Assembly: GCF_003594935.2 (NCBI RefSeq)
Contig: NZ_CP043342.1
Coordinates: 2,046,001-2,110,000 of the forward strand
Source: Enterobacter huaxiensis
Lineage (GTDB): Bacteria > Pseudomonadota > Gammaproteobacteria > Enterobacterales > Enterobacteriaceae
Reading direction: 5' to 3'
Length of the DNA: 64,000 nucleotides
Below, piece by piece: positions 26,233 through 37,967 of the stretch; within the stretch, counting starts at the first letter, position 1, and every line of letters begins with the position of its first letter. A program made the translations under genes and the position numbers. The notes beneath the pieces were generated by a model. That model saw nothing but the letters and a program-made list of their open reading frames with translations. It made no database searches and was not told the DNA's origin.

Positions 26233-26325
26233 ATGCTCAACCGAATTACCGTTCAGCTCCGTTGAGTTGACGGGTGGTATATTAGCTGATGGTGGAGCCG
26301 GACCTGTGGCCGATGAAGCGCGACC
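26233..26325 (+). pseudogene. vgrG 5' remnant with internal deletion
   Basis: The first 28 bases match the vgrG start (MLNRITVQL). About 200 bases are then missing, and the match resumes at the segment encoding VELTG, then VEPDLWPMKRD, before ending abruptly at 26325. Reading from the ATG hits a stop after ten codons. It is a decayed vgrG of the same lineage as the two intact copies. Confidence 0.85.
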
Positions 26326-26332
26326 CACCTAA

Positions 26333-26572
26333 ATGCTGAGCACTATTCCTAACGTGTTTAATGCCTCTTTGGGTGACAAGCTTTGGACCTGCCGAGGAGA
26401 GATCGTTAGTGCTGAAGAAAAAATGCGTGCTGCAGACCAGAGTTATATTTTCAGTACAGTAAAACTCTGCTGCTATGCGTAACTGGTGGGTAAACGCCGT
26501 AACCATCGCTATTATCACTTCGAGGCGAACAAACGCTGTCTTGAAATTATCCTTTCAACCTTGATGTTATAA
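26333..26572 (+). pseudogene. Decayed C-terminal copy of the 357-residue vgrG-module protein
   Basis: Eighty codons align with the last 80 residues of the protein at 18015-19088 (STIPN.FN.SLG, LWTCRGE, YIFS, HFEANKRCLEIILST). An in-frame TAA at 26480-26482 replaces the Glu codon after CYA, and the 5' three quarters of the gene are absent. Directly after the vgrG scrap, it shows that an old vgrG-linked module was deleted down to its ends. Confidence 0.88.
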
Positions 26573-26612
26573 ACGGCTTTAATTCATTTTGACGCGGTAG
26601 CTTATTCTGTAG

Positions 26613-26644
26613 AAAAAAATCCACGCCAGGGCGTGGATTTTTTT
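26613..26644. terminator. Bidirectional terminator at the end of ychF
   Basis: A perfect stem ATCCACGCC/GGCGTGGAT with loop AG is flanked by A7 and T7 tracts, so it can stop transcription on both strands. It separates the effector island from ychF. Confidence 0.92.
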
Positions 26645-26657
26645 GACTCAAGACGAA

Positions 26658-27752
26658 TCAGACGTTGAACAAGAAGTTCATCACGTCGCCATCTTTAACG
26701 ATGTAATCTTTACCTTCTGCACGCATTTTGCCGGCTTCTTTCGCGCCCTGCTCACCCTTGTAGGTGATGAAGTCTTCGAACGCGATAGTTTGCGCACGAA
26801 TAAAGCCTTTCTCGAAGTCGGTATGGATCTTACCGGCCGCCTGTGGCGCGGTTGCACCAACAGGGATGGTCCATGCACGCACTTCCTTCACGCCAGCGGT
26901 GAAGTAGGTTTGCAGGTTCAGCAGCTCGTAGCCCGCGCGGATCACGCGGTTCAGGCCCGGCTCTTCGATACCCAGCTCGGCCATAAATTCTTCGCGGTCG
27001 GCATCGTCCAGCTCGGCAATGTCGGATTCGACAGCCGCACACACGGCCACCACCACAGAACCTTCCGCCGCGGCGATTTCACGCACTTTGTCCAGGTATG
27101 GGTTGTTTTCGAAACCGTCTTCGTTAACGTTGGCGATGTACATGGTTGGCTTCAGGGTCAGGAAGCTCAGGTATTTGATCGCCGCTTTGTCTTCGTCGGT
27201 CAGGTTTTTCAGCGCACGCAGCATGCCCGCGTTTTCAAGCTGTGGCAGACATTTTTCCAGTGCCGCCTGCTCGGCTTTGGCGTCTTTGTCGCCACCCTTG
27301 GCACGCTTCTGCACGCGGTGTAACGCACGCTCGCAGGTGTCCAGGTCAGACAGCGCCAGCTCGGTGTTGATAACATCGATGTCGTCAGCCGGGTCCACTT
27401 TGTTGTTCACGTGGATAATGTTGTCGTTTTCAAAGCAGCGCACAACGTGACCGATAGCTTCGGTTTCACGGATGTTGGTCAGGAACTGGTTACCCAGACC
27501 TTCACCTTTAGACGCGCCTTTTACCAGACCCGCAATGTCCACGAATTCCATGGTGGTTGGCAGAATGCGCTGCGGCTTCACGATTTCCGCGAGCTGGTCC
27601 AGACGCGGATCGGGCATAGGTACAACACCGGTGTTCGGCTCAATGGTACAGAACGGGAAGTTTGCCGCTTCAATACCGGCTTTGGTGAGCGCGTTGAACA
27701 GGGTGGATTTGCCAACGTTAGGCAAACCGACGATACCGCATTTGAATCCCAT
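26658..27752 (-). CDS. ychF: Redox-responsive ATPase YchF (OLA1 family)
   Basis: 364 residues. It is an Obg-related P-loop protein with Walker [10 protein letters not shown] at the N-terminus, G3 motif DIAGLVKGA, and NVNE in place of the GTPase NKxD motif, which gives ATP preference in this family. A helical insert and a C-terminal TGS domain ([15 protein letters not shown]...) follow. YchF binds ribosomes and influences translation initiation and oxidative stress responses. It lies 126 bases downstream of pth on the same strand, as in E. coli. Confidence 0.97.
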   Translation of the reverse strand: MGFKCGIVGLPNVGKSTLFNALTKAGIEAANFPFCTIEPNTGVVPMPDPRLDQLAEIVKPQRILPTTMEFVDIAGLVKGASKGEGLGNQFLTNIRETEAIGHVVRCFENDNIIHVNNKVDPADDIDVINTELALSDLDTCERALHRVQKRAKGGDKDAKAEQAALEKCLPQLENAGMLRALKNLTDEDKAAIKYLSFLTLKPTMYIANVNEDGFENNPYLDKVREIAAAEGSVVVAVCAAVESDIAELDDADREEFMAELGIEEPGLNRVIRAGYELLNLQTYFTAGVKEVRAWTIPVGATAPQAAGKIHTDFEKGFIRAQTIAFEDFITYKGEQGAKEAGKMRAEGKDYIVKDGDVMNFLFNV

Positions 27753-27878
27753 CTCTAAATCACCTTAATATCTTGATAATCAACCAGTTAGGGGTAACCG
27801 ATTGAAGAAAAGTAAATAACTACGCCTATTATACACGTAACCCGCATCCCGCGCGGTAAAAAAGCCGTATGACGCCGA

Positions 27879-28463
27879 TTATTGCGCCTTAAAGGCGTGG
27901 AGGCGGTTAGTTGCTTTTGTCAGGCCGTCTTTGATCCAAATTTCGGTACAGCGCGCCGCTTCGTCGACAGCCTCATCTATTAATTTCTGCTCAGAAACCG
28001 GCGGCTTACCGAGCACGAAACCGACAACTTTGTTTTTATCGCCCGGATGGCCGATTCCCACGCGCAAACGGTGAAAATTCGGGTTATTCCCCAGCTTGCT
28101 GATGATGTCTTTCAGACCGTTGTGGCCGCCATGGCCGCCGCCCAGTTTGAATTTTGCGACGCCCGGGGGCAGGTCTAGCTCATCATGAGCAACCAGAATT
28201 TCATCTGGATTAATGCGATAAAACGTCGCCATGGCGGCAACAGCTTTGCCGCTGAGGTTCATAAAGGTCGTTGGCACAAGCAGACGCACGTCCGCGCCGG
28301 CAAGGTTGATACGTGAGGTATACCCGTAGAATTTCGGTTCTTCACGCAGGGGGGCACGTAACCGTTCAGCCAGCAGATCAACGTACCAGGCACCGGCGTT
28401 ATGGCGGGTGGCTGCATACTCTGCGCCAGGGTTGGCGAGGCCGACAATCAGTTTAATCGTCAC
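27879..28463 (-). CDS. pth: Peptidyl-tRNA hydrolase
   Basis: 194 residues, the E. coli length. It releases tRNA from peptidyl-tRNA that drops off the ribosome, an essential recycling step. Visible signatures are [18 protein letters not shown], containing the catalytic Asn and His of the active site, [13 protein letters not shown], and [13 protein letters not shown]. The start is the ATG on the minus strand at 28463, and ychF follows downstream. Confidence 0.97.
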   Translation of the reverse strand: MTIKLIVGLANPGAEYAATRHNAGAWYVDLLAERLRAPLREEPKFYGYTSRINLAGADVRLLVPTTFMNLSGKAVAAMATFYRINPDEILVAHDELDLPPGVAKFKLGGGHGGHNGLKDIISKLGNNPNFHRLRVGIGHPGDKNKVVGFVLGKPPVSEQKLIDEAVDEAARCTEIWIKDGLTKATNRLHAFKAQ

Positions 28464-28636
28464 GATTCACTTCCTAATGGGTTCCGGATCTGGCGCGTAG
28501 TTTACTGTCTGACGCGCCGCTTGACAAAATTCTGCGCCATCAAGGTCAAAAAGCGAATAATTACTCATTTGAACCATTAGAATTTCAAGCTGTTCAACGT
28601 CTTATTTGTAAACTTTTGTCTGGGCGTTATCCGTAA

Positions 28637-28680
28637 ATGTGATCATTCACGCAACTCATATAAGCGGTGTTGTCTATACT
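28637..28680 (+). promoter_or_regulatory. Putative ychH promoter region with GTGA/TCAC dyad
   Basis: A -10-like TATACT sits at 28675-28680 without a good -35 hexamer at the usual distance, suggesting dependence on an activator. About 25 bases upstream lies the dyad GTGATCATTCAC (28639-28650). The half-sites resemble CRP, but the central spacing is four rather than six bases, so the regulator cannot be named from sequence. Confidence 0.35.
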
Positions 28681-28736
28681 TTACACACAAGGAATAGGGA
28701 CTTATTCCCTACAACCCAAAGTTCCGGAGGTGACAC

Positions 28737-29012
28737 ATGAAACGCAAAAACGCTTCGTTACTCGGTAACGTCCTGATGGGGTTGGGACTGTTCGTGATGG
28801 TGGCCGGTGTGGGTTATTCTATTTTAAACCAGCTACCGCAGCTTGACCTCCCGCAATACTTCGCGCATGGGGCGGTGCTGAGCATCTTCCTCGGTGCGGT
28901 GCTGTGGCTCGCCGGAGCGCGTGTGAGCGGCCATGAGCAGGTCAGCGACAGATACTGGTGGGTGCGCCATTACGATAAACGCTGCCGCCGCGACCAGCAC
29001 AAGCACAGCTAG
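28737..29012 (+). CDS. ychH: Stress-induced small membrane protein YchH
   Basis: 91 residues with two membrane segments (about 10-32 and 43-62) and a basic His/Arg/Lys-rich tail. A near-perfect ribosome site GGAGGTGA precedes the ATG. In E. coli the orthologue lies in the same place beside pth and is linked to stress tolerance and biofilm formation; its biochemical role is unknown. The gene is monocistronic, closed by a strong terminator. Confidence 0.93.
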   Translation: MKRKNASLLGNVLMGLGLFVMVAGVGYSILNQLPQLDLPQYFAHGAVLSIFLGAVLWLAGARVSGHEQVSDRYWWVRHYDKRCRRDQHKHS

Positions 29013-29035
29013 CGTGTGAATATAACGAACACCGA

Positions 29036-29064
29036 AACGACTCTTTGCGGAGTCGTTTTTTTTT
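29036..29064 (+). terminator. ychH terminator
   Basis: Stem AACGACTC/GAGTCGTT with loop TTTGCG, then an uninterrupted T-run. Confidence 0.92.
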
Positions 29065-29134
29065 GCATGATGGGTTGACCCTCACGTAACGTAAGGCTCC
29101 AGAGTAGCGCTGATGGCAAAGAAAAGGAGCAGTT

Positions 29135-30193
29135 ATGTTGATTCAGGTGGGGGAGCTGGCAAAACGCGCCGGGATCACCGTGCGCACGCTGCATCATTAC
29201 GAACAAACAGGCTTACTGCTGCCTTCTGCCAGAAGTGCGGCGGGTTACCGGCTTTATAACCTGGCGGATGTACAGCGTCTGCATATGATCCAGGCGCTGG
29301 CAAAAGCGGGGCTGGAACTTGCTGAAATCCGAGGTTTCCTCGAACAGGAATCGCTTTCGCTAATGGAGCTTCTCGATGCGCAAATCAGCCTGCTGGACAA
29401 GCAGCTACGCAGCATTCATACGCTGCGTGAACGACTGGTGGAGTTGCGTACCGGGCTTGCCGTTGACGAGGCACCTGACCTGGAATCCTGGCTACAGACT
29501 CTGGAGTTAATGAACATGTACGATCGCTGGTTTAGCAAAGAAGAGTTACAGCAGCTGCCGTTTGCCGTGCAGAAAGAGGCGCTGGAGGCCATCTGGCAAG
29601 CGTTGGTCACAGAAGCAAAAACGCTGCTGGAACAACACATCGATGTCACCGATCCGCGCGCGATGGAACTTGCCACGCGCTGGATGGTGCGTCTTGAGCA
29701 AGATACCGCAGGAAAGCCGGAATTTCTTGCCCGACTGAATGAGATGCACAGCGTTGAGCCTCAGATGCGCGAACAAACGGGGATCACCGCGGAGATAACG
29801 GATTACATTACGCGGGCGTTCGCGGAGTCAAAGCTTATCATCTGGCAGGACTATCTTTCGTCTGAGGAGATGGCCTTTACCCGGGCGCACTATTTTGACC
29901 GGATGATGGAGTGGCCGCCGCTGGTGGCGAAACTGCATCAGGCGCAGCGTGATCGGCTTGAGCCTTCGTCCGAAGCCGCGCAGACGCTGGCTGAAAACTG
30001 GCTGGAGCTGTTCCAGTCCTATGCGGGCACTGACCCGGCAACGCAGCAAAAGTTTCGCCTGGCGATGCAGCAGGAACCGCATCTGATGAAGGGAACATGG
30101 ATGACGCCTGCCGTGCTTGGCTGGCTCCAGCAGGCCATCGCAGTGATGATGCAGAGACGTTTCTCTGCATCAGGCGGCTCACAGATCCGCTAA
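29135..30193 (+). CDS. MerR-family transcriptional regulator with long C-terminal domain
   Basis: 352 residues. The N-terminal winged helix-turn-helix is clear ([24 protein letters not shown], then AAGYRLYN), followed by the dimerisation coiled coil (about 80-115). The 230-residue C-terminal region is helical, without metal-binding cysteines, so it probably senses an organic ligand, as TipA-type regulators do. The gene is absent between ychH and dauA in E. coli, so it is an insertion in this lineage. Its 3' end overlaps that of dauA, on the opposite strand, by 15 bases. Confidence 0.88.
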   Translation: MLIQVGELAKRAGITVRTLHHYEQTGLLLPSARSAAGYRLYNLADVQRLHMIQALAKAGLELAEIRGFLEQESLSLMELLDAQISLLDKQLRSIHTLRERLVELRTGLAVDEAPDLESWLQTLELMNMYDRWFSKEELQQLPFAVQKEALEAIWQALVTEAKTLLEQHIDVTDPRAMELATRWMVRLEQDTAGKPEFLARLNEMHSVEPQMREQTGITAEITDYITRAFAESKLIIWQDYLSSEEMAFTRAHYFDRMMEWPPLVAKLHQAQRDRLEPSSEAAQTLAENWLELFQSYAGTDPATQQKFRLAMQQEPHLMKGTWMTPAVLGWLQQAIAVMMQRRFSASGGSQIR

Positions 30194-31858
30194 CGCCGCT
30201 TCGCGGTCAGGATAAAAGGCAAGGCGGCCAGGGATTGGCTGCACGCCCGCACGCGCCATGGTGCGCAGAGGCTGGAATTCAAGGTTACTGACCCGCAGCT
30301 CGCAGCCTTCCGGCAAACGCTGAACAAAGCGCTGGAAGGCATCCAGCCCGCCTGCATCAAGTACCGGTACGGCATCCCATTTCAGCACCACAATCCGTTT
30401 GCCCGCGATGCGGGACTCAAGGTCGCTGAACAGCCCCTCCGCAGCGGCAAAGAACAGCGGACCTATCACGCGCAGTACCAGCACATCGTCAGGCACCTCG
30501 ACGTTAACCGGGGAAAGGCGCGTCATTTGCGCGATGCGGCGCATAAACAGCAGCGACGCCAGCACAATACCCACGCTGATGGCGATAACCATGTCGAACA
30601 GTACGGTCAGCGACATACAGATCAGCATCACGATGATGTCGTCCTTCGGCGCGCGGCGCAGCAGGTTCACCACCTTGTGCGCTTCACTCATGTTCCAGGC
30701 CACCATCAGCAGCAGCGCCGCCATTGCCGAGAGCGGGAGCCAGGAGAGCCACGGAGCAAGAATGAGCAGGGCAAGGATCACCAGCACGGAGTGGATCACC
30801 GCGGAGACGGGTGACGTTGCCCCGGCGCGCACGTTAGCCGCCGAACGGGCGATGGCTGCCGTTGCCGTAATACCGCCGAAGAACGGGGCGATGATGTTGC
30901 CAAGACCCTGACCGACCAGCTCGCTGTTCGCTTTGTGCTTGGTGCCGGTCATGCCGTCGAGCACGACGGCACAAAGCAGGGATTCAATCGCCCCCAGCAT
31001 GGCCATGGAGAAGGCGGCGGGAAGCAGGGCGCGCAGCGAATCCCAGCTAAGCGTAAAGCTGGAACCCGGCATATCCCACGGCAGAACCAGCTGCGGCAGC
31101 AGTTGCGGAATACCGCTGCCCTGAGAACCGTCCGCCAGAACATAGTGGAACTGCGAGCCGATGGTGGCGACATGGCCACCGAACATGTTGACGATAGCCA
31201 TTACCGCGCAGCCCAGCAGCAGCGCAGGCAGGTGGCCCGGCAGGCGAATGCCCAGCCGCGGCCAGACGATCAGCGTGCCAAGCGTCACAATTCCGATGGC
31301 CGCATCGCCCAGGTTGGCGGTTGGCAGCGCCATCGCCAGCGCCCCTACTTTTTGCAGATAGTGTTCAGGGACGTGGGCCATCTGCAGGCCCAGGAAATCC
31401 TTGATCTGCATGGTACCGATGGTAATACCGATCCCGGATGTGAACCCCAGCGTCACGGAAAGGGGGATGTACTCGATCAGCCGGCCAAAGCGCGCCAGAC
31501 CGAACAAAATCAAAAAGACGCCGGACATCAGGGTGGCAACCAGCAGCCCTGCCAGACCAAACTGCTGGGAAACGGGGTAGAGGATCACCACAAAGGCGGC
31601 GGTCGGGCCGGAGACGCTAAAGCGCGATCCCCCCGTCAGGGCGATGACAATACCGGCAACGGCCGAGGTGTAAAGGCCATACTGCGGCGCAACGCCGCTG
31701 CCAATCGCCAGCGCCATCGCCAGCGGGATAGCGATAATACCGACGGTGATCCCGGCAATCAGGTCACGAACAAAGCGTGACGAGGTGTACTTCTCTTTCC
31801 AGCAGGCGTCGATGAGGGCGCGAAAGGGCAGAACATGTGAGGAGGTTACGTTTTTCAC
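30179..31858 (-). CDS. dauA: C4-dicarboxylate transporter DauA (SLC26/SulP family)
   Basis: 559 residues, starting at GTG. A 13-14 segment membrane domain carries the SLC26 signature [11 protein letters not shown] near residue 85 and [13 protein letters not shown] near 52. A cytoplasmic STAS domain (about 435-550) contains the conserved [11 protein letters not shown] turn. In E. coli DauA imports succinate and other dicarboxylates aerobically at acidic pH. The 3' end overlaps the convergent MerR gene, leaving no room for an intergenic terminator. Confidence 0.95.
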   Translation of the reverse strand: MKNVTSSHVLPFRALIDACWKEKYTSSRFVRDLIAGITVGIIAIPLAMALAIGSGVAPQYGLYTSAVAGIVIALTGGSRFSVSGPTAAFVVILYPVSQQFGLAGLLVATLMSGVFLILFGLARFGRLIEYIPLSVTLGFTSGIGITIGTMQIKDFLGLQMAHVPEHYLQKVGALAMALPTANLGDAAIGIVTLGTLIVWPRLGIRLPGHLPALLLGCAVMAIVNMFGGHVATIGSQFHYVLADGSQGSGIPQLLPQLVLPWDMPGSSFTLSWDSLRALLPAAFSMAMLGAIESLLCAVVLDGMTGTKHKANSELVGQGLGNIIAPFFGGITATAAIARSAANVRAGATSPVSAVIHSVLVILALLILAPWLSWLPLSAMAALLLMVAWNMSEAHKVVNLLRRAPKDDIIVMLICMSLTVLFDMVIAISVGIVLASLLFMRRIAQMTRLSPVNVEVPDDVLVLRVIGPLFFAAAEGLFSDLESRIAGKRIVVLKWDAVPVLDAGGLDAFQRFVQRLPEGCELRVSNLEFQPLRTMARAGVQPIPGRLAFYPDREAALADL

Positions 31859-31943
31859 AATTATCTATCATCCGTGTGCGCATCATCTGTCATGTGAATG
31901 GCAGGTGATTATTGCATTAGTCATACAAATAAATATCAGAAAT

Positions 31944-31967
31944 AAAAAAACCCGCCGCAGCGGGTTT
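31944..31967 (-). terminator. prs terminator
   Basis: Read on the minus strand, a stem AAACCCGC/GCGGGTTT is followed by a T-run. It lies 16 bases past the prs stop codon. Confidence 0.85.
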
Positions 31968-31982
31968 ATCGGCCGTGTTCGA

Positions 31983-32999
<1,017 letters not shown>

Positions 33000-33055
33000 C
33001 TATCCAGGCGGTGTATTAAAGAGCGCGATGCAACGTCTGGAACAGGGTGACGTTG

Positions 33056-33925
33056 TCACCGAAACTCAGTCTGCGCCAGAATGGTCTGCTGTAGGGGGGA
33101 GGTGTTCATCCCGCGTGCTACAAAACCATGCAGCCAAACCGGCGCTTGCTCAAGCACCTGACGAGCGGCGGATTCGGTGTCAAATTCAGCAAAGACACAG
33201 GCCCCTGTACCAGTCAGGCGCGACGGCGCGTATTCTAACAGCCAGGAAAGCACCGCATCAACCTCGCGAAAACGTTTTCTTGCGATATCCTCGCAATCGT
33301 TGCTGAATTCACAATTTAATAACGTTTCTATTGACCGCACCGGGGTATCTCTTTTCAGGTCCGGATCGTTAAAGATAACCGGGGTCGGAACGTTCACGCC
33401 AGGGTGAGCCACGAGATACCATTTTTCCGGCGGTTCGACCGGGGAGAGAATTTCCCCCACGCCTTCGGCAAACGCCGCATGACCGCGAACAAATACCGGC
33501 ACATCAGCCCCCAGCGTTAACCCCAGGCGGGCCAGTTCGTCTGTAGACAGCCCGCAGCCCCAAAGAGAGTTTAGCGCAACCAGCACGGTGGCGGCATTCG
33601 ATGAGCCTCCGCCCAGCCCGCCTCCCATGGGCAGACGTTTCTCAATGCTGATATCCGCACCGCTTCCTGCGGGCAGCCGGCCGGACTCTGCTGCCGCTTT
33701 CATCAACAGCCGGGCAGCGCGCACGATCAGGTTATCTTCCTGCGCCACGCCTTCCACGGGAGTCAGAAGGCCAATGTGGCCGTCCTGACGCAGCGTTATG
33801 GAGAGTGTGTCGCCGTAGTCAATAAACTGAAACAGCGTCTGCAGCGTGTGATAACCATCAGCACGCCGTCCGGTGATATATAAAAACAGGTTGAGTTTTG
33901 CCGGTGAAGGCCAGTGGGTCATCAT
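33056..33925 (-). CDS. ispE: 4-diphosphocytidyl-2-C-methyl-D-erythritol kinase IspE
   Basis: 289 residues, a GHMP kinase of the MEP isoprenoid pathway. The N-terminal block [20 protein letters not shown] and the ATP-binding loop [14 protein letters not shown] are intact. The start overlaps the lolB stop (ATGA); a second ATG immediately follows and could serve instead. The C-terminus is slightly longer than in E. coli. It probably shares transcripts with lolB and prs. Confidence 0.96.
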   Translation of the reverse strand: MMTHWPSPAKLNLFLYITGRRADGYHTLQTLFQFIDYGDTLSITLRQDGHIGLLTPVEGVAQEDNLIVRAARLLMKAAAESGRLPAGSGADISIEKRLPMGGGLGGGSSNAATVLVALNSLWGCGLSTDELARLGLTLGADVPVFVRGHAAFAEGVGEILSPVEPPEKWYLVAHPGVNVPTPVIFNDPDLKRDTPVRSIETLLNCEFSNDCEDIARKRFREVDAVLSWLLEYAPSRLTGTGACVFAEFDTESAARQVLEQAPVWLHGFVARGMNTSPLQQTILAQTEFR

Positions 33926-34533
33926 TTAACGATCCAGTTGTCCATCTTCAGCTTGATGCGCTGGCTGCCCTGGGTCAGCTCCATGTTGGAGGGCAGAGAA
34001 GGCTGCGTTTTGCTGTCATAGGCGCTGTAGACCACCTTCCAGGTTTTGCCGTTCTGGGTGTAATTCACCTGGCTCAGACGGTATTGATCGTCGAGGGTGT
34101 AGTCGGTCGCCTCACCCGGGAGGCCGAGGATCCACTGGCGCAGGCTGTTCAGCGGGATTGGCATCCCGGTCAGTTTGCCAATCATCTCTTCGGCATCGGT
34201 CGCGGTGTAGTGCTGGCCTTTATTGTCGGTGATCTGCGCTTCACCCGGTTTGGCAATAAGCTCCAGTTCAGTGCTGCCCAGTGGGTTCAGCAGCAGCAGG
34301 CGATAGTTATCCTGCCCCGTTTGCTGCCAGAAGAAACGCGCATACACTTTTTGCTCGTCAGACAGATAGGCGAAGGCACCGCGGGTCTGGTACTGACTCA
34401 GGTTACGCACGTCCTGCTGGTGTTGACGCCACTGCGGCGAGTCAGGGCTTTTGCCCGGGCCCTTGGGTTGATTAACAGAACAGGCGGTCAGAACCAGGGC
34501 CGCCAGAGGCAGCAGGCGAATCAGTCGGGTCAT
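33922..34533 (-). CDS. lolB: Outer-membrane lipoprotein receptor LolB
   Basis: 203 residues with a lipoprotein signal ending in the lipobox LTAC (Cys18). LolB receives lipoproteins from the periplasmic carrier LolA and inserts them into the outer membrane. The segment around residue 60-75 holds the aromatic-rich loop of the family. It starts an operon with ispE and prs and is divergent from hemA, 223 bases away. Confidence 0.95.
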   Translation of the reverse strand: MTRLIRLLPLAALVLTACSVNQPKGPGKSPDSPQWRQHQQDVRNLSQYQTRGAFAYLSDEQKVYARFFWQQTGQDNYRLLLLNPLGSTELELIAKPGEAQITDNKGQHYTATDAEEMIGKLTGMPIPLNSLRQWILGLPGEATDYTLDDQYRLSQVNYTQNGKTWKVVYSAYDSKTQPSLPSNMELTQGSQRIKLKMDNWIVK

Positions 34534-34683
34534 AATGATGACAAATCCTTGAGATACGTTGCAGTTATAACTGTTAATGCTAGCGTCCCACAGTGCTACC
34601 GTCTACGTTCAAATTATCTCAAAGCGTTGTATCAGCTTGAAGTATGACGGGTATAAGCTATTACTCCGAAAGGGGGCAGTCTC

Positions 34684-34712
34684 TTTTATTGATCTCGCGC
34701 ATCCTGTATGAT
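34684..34712 (+). promoter_or_regulatory. Predicted hemA promoter
   Basis: TATGAT at 34707-34712 fits a -10 element and lies 17 bases after a poor -35, TTTTAT (34684-34689). The region is closely similar to the E. coli hemA upstream sequence as I remember it. No ribosome site is evident before the hemA ATG. Confidence 0.45.
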
Positions 34713-34756
34713 GCGTCCTGCTAACCTTATTAACGCTGGTACTACTCCCGCTCAAC

Positions 34757-36013
34757 ATGACCTTATTAGCACTCGGCATCAACCACAAAACGGCCCCGGT
34801 TTCGCTGCGAGAACGCGTTACGTTTTCGCCGGATACGCTCGACCTGGCGCTGGACAGCCTGCTTGCACAGCCCATGGTGCAGGGTGGGGTGGTGCTCTCG
34901 ACGTGCAACCGTACCGAGCTTTATCTCAGCGTAGAAGAGCAGGACAACCTGCATGAAGCGTTAATCCGCTGGTTATGCGACTACCACAACCTCAACGAAG
35001 AAGAGCTGCGCAAAAGCCTGTACTGGCATCAGGATAACGATGCGGTCAGCCATCTGATGCGCGTGGCCAGCGGTCTGGATTCGCTGGTGCTCGGCGAGCC
35101 GCAGATTTTGGGGCAGGTGAAAAAGGCGTTTGCCGATTCGCAAAAAGGGCATCTGAAGGCCAGCGAGCTGGAGCGTATGTTCCAGAAGTCGTTCTCCGTG
35201 GCGAAGCGTGTGCGAACCGAAACCGACATTGGTGCCAGTGCGGTTTCCGTTGCTTTCGCAGCCTGTACCCTCGCACGCCAAATCTTTGAATCCCTGTCCA
35301 CCGTCACGGTGCTGCTGGTGGGCGCAGGCGAAACCATCGAACTTGTGGCGCGCCATCTGCGCGAACACAAGGTGAAAAAGATGGTTATCGCTAACCGTAC
35401 CCGGGAGCGCGCGCAGGTGCTGGCGGACGAAGTGGGCGCGGAAGTGATTGCGCTAAGCGATATCGATGAACGCCTGAAAGAGGCGGACATTATTATTAGC
35501 TCAACCGCCAGCCCGCTGCCGATTATCGGTAAAGGAATGGTGGAGCGCGCCCTTAAATCCCGCCGGAATCAGCCGATGCTGCTGGTCGATATTGCCGTTC
35601 CGCGCGATGTCGAACCGGAAGTGGGCAAGCTGGCTAACGCCTATCTTTACAGCGTGGATGACCTGCAGAGCATCATTTCGCACAACCTTGCCCAGCGTAA
35701 AGCGGCGGCGGTTCAGGCGGAAACCATTGTCGAGCAGGAAACCAGCGAGTTTATGGCCTGGCTGCGCGCGCAAAGCGCCAGCGAGACGATCCGCGAGTAC
35801 CGCGGGCAGGCAGAGCAGGTGCGTGATGAACTGACTGCCAAAGCGCTGGCGGCCCTTCAACAGGGCGGCGACGCAAACGCCATTATGCAGGATCTGGCCT
35901 GGAAACTGACCAACCGCCTGATCCATGCACCAACCAAATCTCTCCAGCAGGCAGCCCGCAACGGGGATGATGAACGCCTGACTATTCTGCGCAACAGCCT
36001 CGGGCTGGAATAG
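34757..36013 (+). CDS. hemA: Glutamyl-tRNA reductase
   Basis: 418 residues. It reduces glutamyl-tRNA to glutamate-1-semialdehyde, the first committed step of tetrapyrrole synthesis. The catalytic cysteine is Cys50 in STCNRTEL; the NADPH-binding Rossmann motif VGAGETIE begins near 189. The N-terminus TLLALGIN is the known region for haem-dependent proteolysis. It heads the hemA-prfA-prmC-sirB2-sirB1-kdsA run. Confidence 0.97.
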   Translation: MTLLALGINHKTAPVSLRERVTFSPDTLDLALDSLLAQPMVQGGVVLSTCNRTELYLSVEEQDNLHEALIRWLCDYHNLNEEELRKSLYWHQDNDAVSHLMRVASGLDSLVLGEPQILGQVKKAFADSQKGHLKASELERMFQKSFSVAKRVRTETDIGASAVSVAFAACTLARQIFESLSTVTVLLVGAGETIELVARHLREHKVKKMVIANRTRERAQVLADEVGAEVIALSDIDERLKEADIIISSTASPLPIIGKGMVERALKSRRNQPMLLVDIAVPRDVEPEVGKLANAYLYSVDDLQSIISHNLAQRKAAAVQAETIVEQETSEFMAWLRAQSASETIREYRGQAEQVRDELTAKALAALQQGGDANAIMQDLAWKLTNRLIHAPTKSLQQAARNGDDERLTILRNSLGLE

Positions 36014-36054
36014 CGCCCTATACCCATTTTCTATTACAAGGTGCATTTACGCCT

Positions 36055-37137
36055 ATGAAGCCTTCTATCGTCGCCAAACTGGAAGCTCTGCACGAGCGCC
36101 ATGAAGAAGTACAGGCGCTGCTCGGTGATGCCGGGACTATTGCAGACCAGGAACGTTTTCGCGCGCTGTCGCGTGAATACGCGCAGTTAAGTGATGTTTC
36201 AAAATGCTTTACCGACTGGCGACAGGTTCAGGAAGACATTGAAACCGCGCAGATGATGCTCGACGACCCTGAAATGCGCGAGATGGCGCAGGAAGAGTTG
36301 CAGGACGCGAAGGCGCGTTCGGAAGAGATGGAGCAGCAGCTCCAGGTCCTGCTGCTGCCTAAAGATCCTGACGACGAGCGCAACGCGTTTGTTGAAGTCC
36401 GCGCCGGGACCGGCGGTGACGAAGCCGCGCTGTTTGCCGGCGACCTGTTCCGCATGTACAGCCGCTACGCCGAAGCGCGCCGCTGGCGCGTGGAGATCAT
36501 GAGCGCCAACGAAGGCGAGCATGGCGGTTACAAAGAGGTTATCGCGAAAATCAGCGGTGACGGCGTTTATGGGCGCCTGAAGTTTGAATCCGGCGGCCAC
36601 CGCGTGCAGCGCGTTCCGGCGACCGAATCACAGGGGCGAATTCATACCTCCGCCTGCACGGTTGCGGTCATGCCGGAGGTGCCGGAAGCGGAACTGCCGG
36701 ATATTAACCCTGCGGACCTGCGCATCGATACCTTCCGCTCCTCGGGGGCGGGCGGTCAGCACGTTAACACCACCGACTCCGCCATCCGCATTACCCACCT
36801 GCCAACCGGCATCGTGGTAGAGTGTCAGGACGAGCGTTCCCAGCACAAAAACAAAGCCAAAGCCTTGTCCGTTCTGGGTTCACGTATCCGCGCCGCTGAA
36901 ATGACGAAGCGCCAGCAGGCGGAAGCCTCTACCCGCCGTAACCTGCTGGGCAGCGGCGATCGCAGCGATCGTAACCGTACCTATAACTTCCCGCAGGGCC
37001 GCGTGACGGACCACCGTATCAACCTGACGCTGTACCGTCTGGATGAAACAATGGAAGGCAAGCTCGATATGCTGATTGAGCCTATCGTGCAGGAATATCA
37101 GGCCGACCAGCTGGCGGCGCTGTCCGAGCAGGAATAA
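36055..37137 (+). CDS. prfA: Peptide chain release factor 1
   Basis: 360 residues. It recognises UAG and UAA stop codons through the PAT tripeptide (188-190) and triggers peptide release with the GGQ motif (233-235), whose glutamine is methylated by the product of the next gene. Its stop codon overlaps the prmC start by one base (TAATG), coupling the enzyme to its substrate. Confidence 0.98.
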   Translation: MKPSIVAKLEALHERHEEVQALLGDAGTIADQERFRALSREYAQLSDVSKCFTDWRQVQEDIETAQMMLDDPEMREMAQEELQDAKARSEEMEQQLQVLLLPKDPDDERNAFVEVRAGTGGDEAALFAGDLFRMYSRYAEARRWRVEIMSANEGEHGGYKEVIAKISGDGVYGRLKFESGGHRVQRVPATESQGRIHTSACTVAVMPEVPEAELPDINPADLRIDTFRSSGAGGQHVNTTDSAIRITHLPTGIVVECQDERSQHKNKAKALSVLGSRIRAAEMTKRQQAEASTRRNLLGSGDRSDRNRTYNFPQGRVTDHRINLTLYRLDETMEGKLDMLIEPIVQEYQADQLAALSEQE

Positions 37138-37967
37138 TGGATTTTCAACACTGGTTACGCCATGCCGCCAGTGCGCTTTCTGAAAGTGAAAGCCCGAAGC
37201 GCGACGCCGAAATTTTGCTGGAGTACGTCACGGGGAAAGCCCGCACGTATCTGCTGGCTTTCGGCGAAACCGAGCTGACAGCTGAACAACAGTCGCAGCT
37301 TGACGCGCTGCTTGCGCGCCGTAAAATCGGCGAGCCGGTGGCGCATCTGGTTGGCGAGCGCGAGTTCTGGTCGCTGCCGCTTTATGTCTCGGCCGCCACC
37401 CTGATCCCGCGTCCGGACACCGAGTGCCTGGTGGAGCAGGCGCTGGCGCGTCTACCCGCAGCGGGCTGTTCGATTCTCGATCTCGGTACCGGCACGGGCG
37501 CGATCGCGCTGGCGCTGGCCAGCGAGCGGCCCGACTGCACGGTGACGGCGGTGGACGTGATGCCCGACGCCGTGGCGCTGGCGCGGCGTAACGTGGAACG
37601 TCTTGAGGCCAGCAACGTGACGGTGCTGCAAAGCAGCTGGTTTACCGCGCTGGACGATCGGGCGTTTGACATGATAGTCAGCAACCCGCCTTACATCGAC
37701 GAACGCGACCCGCACCTGGCGCAGGGCGATGTGCGTTTTGAGCCGCTCACCGCGCTGGTTGCAGCCAACGCGGGTTTGGCCGATCTTGATCACATTGTGA
37801 CAACGTCACGAAAGCATTTGCTTCCCGGCGGCTGGCTGCTGGTGGAACATGGCTGGACGCAGGGCGAAGCCGTGCGCGCGCTGTTCGCCACTGCAGGTTA
37901 CACCGCAGTGGAAACCTGTCGCGACTATGGCGGCAATGAGCGCCTGACGCTGGGCCAGTGGTCATGA
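37137..37967 (+). CDS. prmC: Release factor glutamine methyltransferase PrmC
   Basis: 276 residues. S-adenosylmethionine binding is shown by DLGTGTGAIALALA (115-128) and the glutamine-specific active site by NPPY (183-186). It methylates the GGQ glutamine of RF1 and RF2. It lies directly after prfA and overlaps the next gene by ATGA. Confidence 0.97.
   Translation: MDFQHWLRHAASALSESESPKRDAEILLEYVTGKARTYLLAFGETELTAEQQSQLDALLARRKIGEPVAHLVGEREFWSLPLYVSAATLIPRPDTECLVEQALARLPAAGCSILDLGTGTGAIALALASERPDCTVTAVDVMPDAVALARRNVERLEASNVTVLQSSWFTALDDRAFDMIVSNPPYIDERDPHLAQGDVRFEPLTALVAANAGLADLDHIVTTSRKHLLPGGWLLVEHGWTQGEAVRALFATAGYTAVETCRDYGGNERLTLGQWS

Noticed and set aside
28639..28650. A true CRP site upstream of ychH
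   Set aside because: Half-sites are right, but the spacer is four bases instead of six, so it is listed only as a dyad.
30935..31780. 281-codon plus-strand frame opposite dauA
   Set aside because: It is a composition artefact; dauA covers the region with a full SLC26 protein.
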